From NCBI RefSeq assembly GCF_027116575.1, contig NZ_CP098252.1:744001-808000 (forward strand): a stretch of 64,000 bases of DNA. Direction: 5' to 3'. The position numbers were made by a program, and so were the translations under genes. The notes below the pieces were generated by a model. The model saw only the letters and a list, made by a program, of their open reading frames with translations. It had not been told where the DNA came from and did not search any database. The first letter of the stretch is position 1; every line of letters begins with the position of its first letter. Source of the DNA: Oxalobacter aliiformigenes. GTDB lineage: Bacteria; Pseudomonadota; Gammaproteobacteria; Burkholderiales; Burkholderiaceae_D. Below are positions 58,376 through 64,000 of the stretch, piece by piece.

Positions 58376-60055
58376 TCAGGCTTTTTTCCGGTTTTTTGCC
58401 GCTGTTTTTCTGGTCTTTGTCTGTTGTGCAGATACCTGATTTTTTACGGATTTTGTTTTTTTCGATAGAGTGGCTCTGGCAGTGCGGCTGTTTTTCGACT
58501 TGACCAGTCCTTTCTTCGTCGATGCAGTGTTTTTGGCATCCATGACGACTTTCACACGGGAAGCCATGGTATTGCGGCTTGTCCTGACATCGGCGGCACG
58601 TATCGCTTTTGTGCGGGCACGTGTTGTGGCCGCAGCGGAACGGTAAGGCACGTGCACTTTAAGTATGGTGCCTTTTTTGACGGTATCGCCGTTGATTTTG
58701 TTCCAGGACTTCAGTTCGGCGACACTGACGCGATAACGTTTGGCGATGGAAGCGAGTCTGGCCGGTTTTCTGACCGGAACCGTGACGAGCCGTGTTGCCG
58801 GGAGATCCCTTTCCCAGGCCAGCTTGGCGTTTTCAACAAGTTCGGGAGCGATGTCACGATCGTAACCGGACGTTTTCGGAACCAGAATGGCCGATCCGAA
58901 TTTCAGGACGCTTCTGGATGGGATGTTGTTGGCCTGACGGATTACGTCGGGAGAGATATTGAGACGGGCGGCGATGTCTTCGACTTTTTCCCGCGGGCTC
59001 GTTACCTGATAGGCCGTCCATGAAGACAGCGGTCGTGTCCAGAGAGAAAGATTTTTCCGGAACTTTTCGGCGTTTTCCTTCGGCAGGAGTATTTTGACCT
59101 CGTTGCCGCCGGCGATGACATAGGGACCGAACTGGGGATTCAGTGCCCGAAAATCATCCAGGGACATTTCGGCCAGTCTGGCGGCTACCTTGACGTCGAT
59201 ATCACGGGTCTTGCCGATCGTGACGAAATAAGGCTGGTTTTCGACGGGAGGAAGATCGATGCCGTATCGGCGTGGATTGGTGATCAGGTTTTTGACGGCC
59301 TGAAGTTTCGGAACGTAATTGCGCGTTTCAGCCGGCATGTAGGCGGAAATGCTGTTGAAGGTGATCGGTTTTCCCGCACGTTCGGCCTTTTTGATGGCCC
59401 GCATGACCGATCCCTCGCCCCAGTTGTAGGACGCCAGCGCAAGCTGCCAGTCTCCGAACATGTCATGGAGCCTTTGCAGATAGGTGAGCGCCGCCTCGGT
59501 CGAGGAAATGATATCCCTTCTTTCGTCCTTGAAAGCGTTTTGTGCCAGATCGTAATGGCGTCCCGTGCTGGGGATGAACTGCCAGAGACCTTCGGCCTTG
59601 GCAATGGATCGGGCATGGGGATTGTAGGCGGATTCGATAAACGGAAGCAAAGCCAGTTCCGTCGGCATGTTCCGTTTCTCAAGTTCCTGCACGATATGGA
59701 AGAGGTATTTCGATCCGCGTTGCGTCGTTCTCTGGAAATAGTCCGGACGTCTGGCGAAATAATTCATGTGGTTTTCGACGAGCGGATTGTCCAGATCGGC
59801 GATGGCGAAACCCGAGCGGATTCTTCCCCAGACATCGACTTCGTTGATGGAAAGAATTTCTGTCAGGGGATCGTCGTCGTATGCGTCGTCACCGATGAGA
59901 TCGAGGTCGGCTGCGGAATGAAAGGCGGCGAGCTGGGCGTCTTTGCTGTATTTCGGAAGGGAAATGTCGCTGGCGAAAACGGATGCCGGGGCCGAAAGGG
60001 TGAAGCAGCCGGCCAGAGCCAGAACGAGAAACTTGAATCGGGTTTTATACGTCAT
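58376..60055 (-). CDS. mltD: Membrane-bound lytic transglycosylase MltD-like, with a basic tail
   Basis: The 559-residue product has a signal peptide without a lipobox Cys (FLVLALAGCFTLSAPASVFA, C at the wrong place) and an SLT catalytic domain (LALLPFIESAYNPHARSIAKAEGLWQFIPSTG, with the catalytic Glu in ESAYNP). Two LysM modules bind peptidoglycan at about residues 345-393 and 420-468. From residue 472 an 88-residue tail is almost entirely Lys, Arg, Ala, Ser and Thr with two acidic residues, unlike E. coli MltD (452 residues). The tail may bind anionic wall polymers or DNA; this is speculation. Confidence 0.92.
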   Translation of the reverse strand: MTYKTRFKFLVLALAGCFTLSAPASVFASDISLPKYSKDAQLAAFHSAADLDLIGDDAYDDDPLTEILSINEVDVWGRIRSGFAIADLDNPLVENHMNYFARRPDYFQRTTQRGSKYLFHIVQELEKRNMPTELALLPFIESAYNPHARSIAKAEGLWQFIPSTGRHYDLAQNAFKDERRDIISSTEAALTYLQRLHDMFGDWQLALASYNWGEGSVMRAIKKAERAGKPITFNSISAYMPAETRNYVPKLQAVKNLITNPRRYGIDLPPVENQPYFVTIGKTRDIDVKVAARLAEMSLDDFRALNPQFGPYVIAGGNEVKILLPKENAEKFRKNLSLWTRPLSSWTAYQVTSPREKVEDIAARLNISPDVIRQANNIPSRSVLKFGSAILVPKTSGYDRDIAPELVENAKLAWERDLPATRLVTVPVRKPARLASIAKRYRVSVAELKSWNKINGDTVKKGTILKVHVPYRSAAATTRARTKAIRAADVRTSRNTMASRVKVVMDAKNTASTKKGLVKSKNSRTARATLSKKTKSVKNQVSAQQTKTRKTAAKNRKKA

Positions 60056-60176
60056 ATTTTTCAGGTCAATGATGTTACCGAAATGCAGCGCCGGAGAGCC
60101 TGCAAAAGATCCTGTTTCCGGGGAAAAAGGAAATCCGCTCTTTTGCCGATCCGCCGCGCCGGCTCTTTATCCAAAA

Positions 60177-60857
60177 CTACTTGTCAAACTCCAATACTTT
60201 CACACCGTCCGGGCTGCCCAGCAGACAGACATTCGCGCCGCGTTGTGCAAACAGTCCGACCGTCACGACACCCGCCATATTGTTGATGATTCTTTCCAGC
60301 TCTTCGGGACGGGCGATTTGCAATCCGGAGATATCCAGAATGACATTTCCGTTATCCGTGATGAACGGTTTGCCGTCTTTCAGACGCAGCCGGGCCTGTC
60401 CCCCCAAAGCGTCCAGCTTTCGGGCGATGAGTTCGTGTGCCATCGGGATCACTTCGACCGGGAGAGGAAACTTGCCGAGAGTCGTCACCAGTTTGGATTC
60501 GTCTGCAATGCAAATGAAACGGTCCGATGCGGATGCAATGATTTTCTCACGTGTGAGGGCACCACCGCCTCCCTTGATCATGGCCCCGGTTCCGGAAATT
60601 TCATCGGCACCGTCGATATATACGGGAATGCTGTCGTGTATATCGTTGAGGTCGAAGACCCTGATGCCATGCGAGACGAGTCGTTCTGCCGTCGCTTTCG
60701 AGGAAGCGACCGTGCCGGCTATGCGATCCTTGATCCGGGCCAGTTCGTCAATGAAGAAATTCGCGGTGGAACCGGTTCCGACACCGATGATTTTTCCTTC
60801 GGGAACATAATTGACAGCGGCGCGGGCAACGGAAAGTTTCAGATCGTCTTGGGACAT
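60177..60857 (-). CDS. rpiA: Ribose-5-phosphate isomerase A
   Basis: RpiA interconverts ribose-5-phosphate and ribulose-5-phosphate. The 226-residue protein from ATG 60857 ([18 protein letters not shown]) has [36 protein letters not shown] and [13 protein letters not shown], all family signatures; the catalytic Glu is in LTREK. A TTG three codons upstream is possible. Single gene, with mltD 121 bp beyond on the same strand. Confidence 0.97.
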   Translation of the reverse strand: MSQDDLKLSVARAAVNYVPEGKIIGVGTGSTANFFIDELARIKDRIAGTVASSKATAERLVSHGIRVFDLNDIHDSIPVYIDGADEISGTGAMIKGGGGALTREKIIASASDRFICIADESKLVTTLGKFPLPVEVIPMAHELIARKLDALGGQARLRLKDGKPFITDNGNVILDISGLQIARPEELERIINNMAGVVTVGLFAQRGANVCLLGSPDGVKVLEFDK

Positions 60858-61063
60858 GATTAGCAAAATAGAACATGCCGCAATGGCGTGAAAAAGCGGA
60901 TTGCGACATTTTAACCGGATTTAATGCAAGATCGTGTCAGTTTAGCCTGTTTGAGACGGACAAGTCAATTTTTATCCGGATAAAATCCGGTATTCTTGTG
61001 CCAGGTCAACGACTTGGGGGGGTGTTCTTTTAAACGTTCTGGCAAGTTATCCGGTTGACCGCA

Positions 61064-62857
61064 TCAGTGACTGTTTTCTTTTTTTTCCGTTTCGGCTTCT
61101 TCTTCGTGATCCAGTGTTTCGTACAGGGCGATCTGCAAGCGGGAATGGATTCTGACGAACCATCTTCTGAGAACCAACACGATGGCGATGATGGATGCGA
61201 TGACGAGAATGAGGGATTCCCGTTTCGGCAGAATACTGGCGCTTAGGGCGGACAGAAACAGCATGGTGCCGGTCAGAAACAGCAGAGGCAATATCTCGCT
61301 GATGATCCGTCTGACCTGCTGGGTATGACGGCCCGTGATGCTTTCACGGACGCTCATTTCGGCGAGCATCATGGAAAGTGCCTTGAATTTGCGGAACGCG
61401 GCGATGAGAAACGGCAGCGACAGTATCAGTGTGCTTCCCCAGATCAGGGATTTTCTCCAGTCGATATCGCCGATCCAGTCGGCCAAAAATTCGTTGCCCA
61501 GATTGACGGCGAAATAGGCGCTGCACAGGAATATGGCGATGACGATAGCGATGTTGATTCCGATCTGGACCAATATACGCTTGATCATGTTCCAGATAAC
61601 GGCATTGGAACCCTGCGGGTGAAGATTGTTGAGCCATTCTCCATACAGTTTGACGATGCGTCCCAGCGGACGCGGCGTCATTTTCGCCAGATTTCGGGCA
61701 AGCGGGTCGGCAGCACGGATAAGGTAGGGGGTTGTCAGGGTCGTGATGGCGGAAACGGCGACTGCGATCGGATACAGGAAATCGCTGGTAACTTTGTAGG
61801 CCATGCCCAGTGACGCGATGATGAAGGAAAATTCACCGATCTGGGACATTCCCATGCCCATTCTGAGCGATGTGCGCCCGTCGTTGCCGGCGATCATGGC
61901 ACCGATGGTACAACTGACGATTTTCCCGAGGATGACGGCTCCGGCTATCACGAGAATCGGTGTGGCGTATTTCACCATGACACGGGGATCGAGAAGCAGG
62001 CCAACCGCCACGAAGAAAATGGCTGAGAACATGTCGCGGACGGGTTCGATAAGCCTTTCGATCCAGTGCAGTTCCCTGGCTTCGGCGATGATGGCACCGA
62101 TGACGAAGGCGCCGAGAACCATGCTGTATTCGAGTTTGACCACCAGCAGGCAGAAACCGAAGCACAGGCCCAGTACTGTTACCAGCAGCATCTCGTTGCT
62201 TCTGAATTTGCCGATATAGGCCAGCAGGCGGGGAACGAGCAGTATGCCGACGAGCATGGCCACAATCATGAACAGCGTCAGTTTCGAAATCGTCAGGAAA
62301 ACGTCACTGCCGCTAACGCTGCCGGAAATGGCAACCCCGGAGAGCAGGGCGATCAGTCCGATACCCAGAATATCCTCGACAATGAGCACGCCGAAAATCA
62401 GCTGGGCGAACCGTTCGTTTTTCATTTTCAGATCGTTTAATGCCTTGACGATAATGGTCGTTGAGGAGATGGCGAGAATGGCTCCGAGGAACAGGGCATC
62501 GAGATTGTTGTTCCAGCCGAGCCAGAGGCCGATCTGGTAACCGAGCCAGATCATGACAACGATTTCCAGTACGGCGGCGATCAGAGCCGTGGCGCCCACT
62601 CGCAGCAGTTTGCGGAACGAAAATTCAAGGCCGAGCGAGAACATGAGAAAAATGACGCCCAGTTCCGCCAGCACCTTGATCGTGTGTTCGTCCTTGATGA
62701 GTTCAAAAGGGGGAGTATGGGGGCCGATCAGTACGCCGGCAACGATGTAGCCGAGCACGACGGGCTGTTTCAGCCGGTGGAAGATGACAGTGACCAGTGC
62801 GGCCACGATCATGATGACGGCAAGATCCTGAATAAAGGTGATGACGCTGTCGTGCAT
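61064..62857 (-). CDS. CPA2-family cation:proton antiporter (YbaL/KefB-like, without RCK domain)
   Basis: The 597-residue inner-membrane protein has about twelve helices in the exchanger domain (LKQPVVLGYIVAGVLIGPHTPPF, LFLGAILAISSTTIIVKALNDL, GMSQIGEFSFIIASLGMAY). KefB and YbaL have a C-terminal TrkA-N/RCK domain; here it is replaced by four further helices (IGINIAIVIAIFLCSAYFAV, LIWGSTLILSLPFLIAAF, ILPLLFLTGTMLFLSALSA, ESLILVIASIIAIVLVL) and a charged tail. It probably exchanges K+ or Na+ for protons. The substrate is not clear. Its stop lies in an intergenic region shared with rpiA. Confidence 0.88.
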   Translation of the reverse strand: MHDSVITFIQDLAVIMIVAALVTVIFHRLKQPVVLGYIVAGVLIGPHTPPFELIKDEHTIKVLAELGVIFLMFSLGLEFSFRKLLRVGATALIAAVLEIVVMIWLGYQIGLWLGWNNNLDALFLGAILAISSTTIIVKALNDLKMKNERFAQLIFGVLIVEDILGIGLIALLSGVAISGSVSGSDVFLTISKLTLFMIVAMLVGILLVPRLLAYIGKFRSNEMLLVTVLGLCFGFCLLVVKLEYSMVLGAFVIGAIIAEARELHWIERLIEPVRDMFSAIFFVAVGLLLDPRVMVKYATPILVIAGAVILGKIVSCTIGAMIAGNDGRTSLRMGMGMSQIGEFSFIIASLGMAYKVTSDFLYPIAVAVSAITTLTTPYLIRAADPLARNLAKMTPRPLGRIVKLYGEWLNNLHPQGSNAVIWNMIKRILVQIGINIAIVIAIFLCSAYFAVNLGNEFLADWIGDIDWRKSLIWGSTLILSLPFLIAAFRKFKALSMMLAEMSVRESITGRHTQQVRRIISEILPLLFLTGTMLFLSALSASILPKRESLILVIASIIAIVLVLRRWFVRIHSRLQIALYETLDHEEEAETEKKENSH

Positions 62858-63191
62858 GGTCCGGTTCAGTTATGGCAACGATAATGGAACGGCAAATCCG
62901 CGATATTCCCGTTTCGGGGTTTCCCTGTTTTCGCAACGGGAAAACGACCGGATGGCCGGTCAGGCCGTGGCGACCGGAAAACAGTGAAAGCGCTTCTCAT
63001 ATCACGGTGTGGATTTGCCGTATCCAGACAATGGGTAAAAATTCCTTTTCGCGTGAGAGTATACGTTAATATGATGTATTCCGTTCAATAATCTTGACGG
63101 CAATGACGTATTCGTCAAGAGAGCGGAAAAAGGAAGTTCTCTGTATCGGAAAACGGCAAGAAAAAAGTCCGGTCAACCGGACTTTTTCCAG
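62858..63191. other. Intergenic stretch between the antiporter gene and the glycine-zipper lipoprotein gene
   Basis: The 334 bp hold the terminator at 63161-63188 and no recognisable gene. The antiporter promoter, reading leftward, should lie in its first 150 bp, but I see no clear boxes. Confidence 0.5.
63161..63188 (-). terminator. Terminator after the glycine-zipper lipoprotein gene
   Basis: AAAAAAGTCCGGT and ACCGGACTTTTT form the stem; read on the minus strand, a T-run follows a strong GC stem. Confidence 0.85.
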
Positions 63192-63647
63192 TTATTGCCG
63201 GGCGATGATTCTGGCCCGTTTTCCATAGAGAATCATGACTTTCTGCCCGACGGCAAAGGCAGGAGACGGTCCCTGCACCAGAGTCAGGGTTTCGCCGCTG
63301 TCGGTTTTGACAACGTATTCGATGCCTGTCTGGTTGGTGACGCCTTTTTCGATCGCGGAACCGGCAAGAGCACCGATAATCGCACCGCCGATGGCGCCCA
63401 GTGCATGCGCGCGGTCACCGCCGCCAATGGCGGAGCCGGCCACACCGCCGGCGACAGCACCGGTCAGACCACCGACTTTGTTGGTTCCTTCCACGTTGAC
63501 AGGCCGGGCGCTGATGATGGTGCCGGGGACGCTTCGCGTGACATCCCCGACCGAATCGACGGAATACGTGTCGGGACTGATATTGGTCGTACAGGCCGCC
63601 ATCAAAAGAGCCATGACCAGCACTGCACCACATTGAAATTTTTTCAT
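63192..63647 (-). CDS. Glycine-zipper 2TM outer-membrane lipoprotein (SlyB/Pcp-like)
   Basis: The start at ATG 63647 (MKKFQCGAVLVMALLMAACTT) has GAGGATC before it. The lipobox MAAC implies a lipid-anchored mature protein of about 130 residues. A Gly-rich segment GGLTGAVAGGVAGSAIGGGD and AIGGAIIGALAGSAIEKGV form the paired glycine-zipper helices, followed by a small beta domain ending GQKVMILYGKRARIIA. This is the SlyB/Pcp arrangement; SlyB supports outer-membrane integrity under Mg limitation. 151 residues. Confidence 0.9.
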   Translation of the reverse strand: MKKFQCGAVLVMALLMAACTTNISPDTYSVDSVGDVTRSVPGTIISARPVNVEGTNKVGGLTGAVAGGVAGSAIGGGDRAHALGAIGGAIIGALAGSAIEKGVTNQTGIEYVVKTDSGETLTLVQGPSPAFAVGQKVMILYGKRARIIARQ

Positions 63648-63974
63648 GATGATCCTCTCAGACACTGTAAAGATGAATCCAGACAGACAAACAGACCGCT
63701 ATCGACAGACGACGGGAATGTCCAGCTGCGACGGTTGCATGGTTCAAATGATACTGTAAAAAACGGATGAAAGCATTTGTCTGATCGCATTCGGAAAAAC
63801 AAACCCGGTCCGTTTTCATGCGGGACAAGAATTCATCCATTATGGCCGGCCCCCGAAAACATCATGGACAGTCGCGAAAAGAATTTATTTCAGTATAATG
63901 AAAACAGGATGTTATCGTCTGTCTGGCGATCATGACAAAGAATGTGTTTACAATCCTTTTTGCAGAGCGTGCCA
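63648..63974. other. Intergenic stretch at the right end of the window
   Basis: It lies between the lipoprotein start and a possible rightward gene. A TATAAT at 63894-63899 is a possible -10 for that gene, but no matching -35 lies at the right distance. No repeat or RNA gene was recognised. Confidence 0.4.
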
Positions 63975-64000
63975 ATGTCCCAGTCAACTCAAGACAAATC
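63975..64000 (+). CDS. Possible start of a gene truncated by the window end
   Basis: ATG at 63975 opens MSQSTQDK and runs off the right edge without a stop. No ribosome binding site is obvious and eight codons are too few to name a product. Confidence 0.3.

Overview
The window looks like chromosomal DNA from a betaproteobacterium of the order Burkholderiales, most likely an Oxalobacter-type member of the Oxalobacteraceae. The evidence is gene order and content: gatCAB divergent from mreBCD-mrdA-rodA, a DUF484-xerC pair, yqgE-ruvX-pyrR-pyrB-pyrC' in a row, a DUF2863 protein, a DksA that has lost most zinc ligands, and a long oxalate/formate antiporter (OFA) family transporter. Base composition is moderate by eye. 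The genus is an inference; there is no rRNA in the window to settle it.

Layout. 1-965: end of a GGDEF-EAL protein. 1035-4400: gatB-gatA-gatC on the minus strand. 4593-11541: rod-shape and septal wall genes mreB, mreC, mreD, mrdA, rodA, rlpA. 11621-13261: dksA and a COG0523 metal GTPase. 13549-14565: an AmiF-type formamidase. 15226-16900: xerC and DUF484. 17163-18005: apaH. 17911-22484: minus-strand run yqgE-ruvX-pyrR-pyrB-pyrC'-acyltransferase. 22769-24151: dcd and a DUF1275 membrane protein. 24240-29385: the Tol-Pal operon (ybgC, tolQRAB, pal, cpoB). 29439-30302: a Crp/Fnr regulator. 30854-32194: a KGG stress protein and a membrane protein. 32790-33719: a metallo-beta-lactamase-fold hydrolase. 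33868-40940: a cobalamin uptake operon (promoter, B12 riboswitch, two btuB-like receptors, btuC, btuD, btuF). 41038-45680: panC, scpA, a small gene, a GNAT gene and metG. 45792-46877: mrp/apbC. 46880-49777: a ModE-like regulator divergent from the OFA transporter. 50112-51953: gltX and a tRNA-Ala/Glu/Glu cluster. 52075-63647: DUF2863, moaC, an M48 protease, rhlE, fabI, mltD, rpiA, a CPA2 antiporter and a glycine-zipper lipoprotein.

Most of the window is housekeeping: cell envelope construction, tRNA charging (GatCAB with GltX and MetG), pyrimidine supply and outer-membrane integrity. The metabolic flavour comes from the OFA transporter with its divergent regulator and from the formamidase, which yields formate and ammonia; both suit an organism that lives on C1/C2 acids. 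The B12 uptake operon implies that cobalamin is scavenged.

The most unusual points are three genes whose reading frame breaks inside a homopolymer (tolA at C7, cpoB at A6, btuC at T8), an AT-rich block replacing the middle of the first btuB, a perfect 34-bp palindrome at 32279-32312, and a dihydroorotase homologue lacking its metal-binding histidines. I found no CRISPR array, insertion sequence, prophage or clear new multi-gene defence system.
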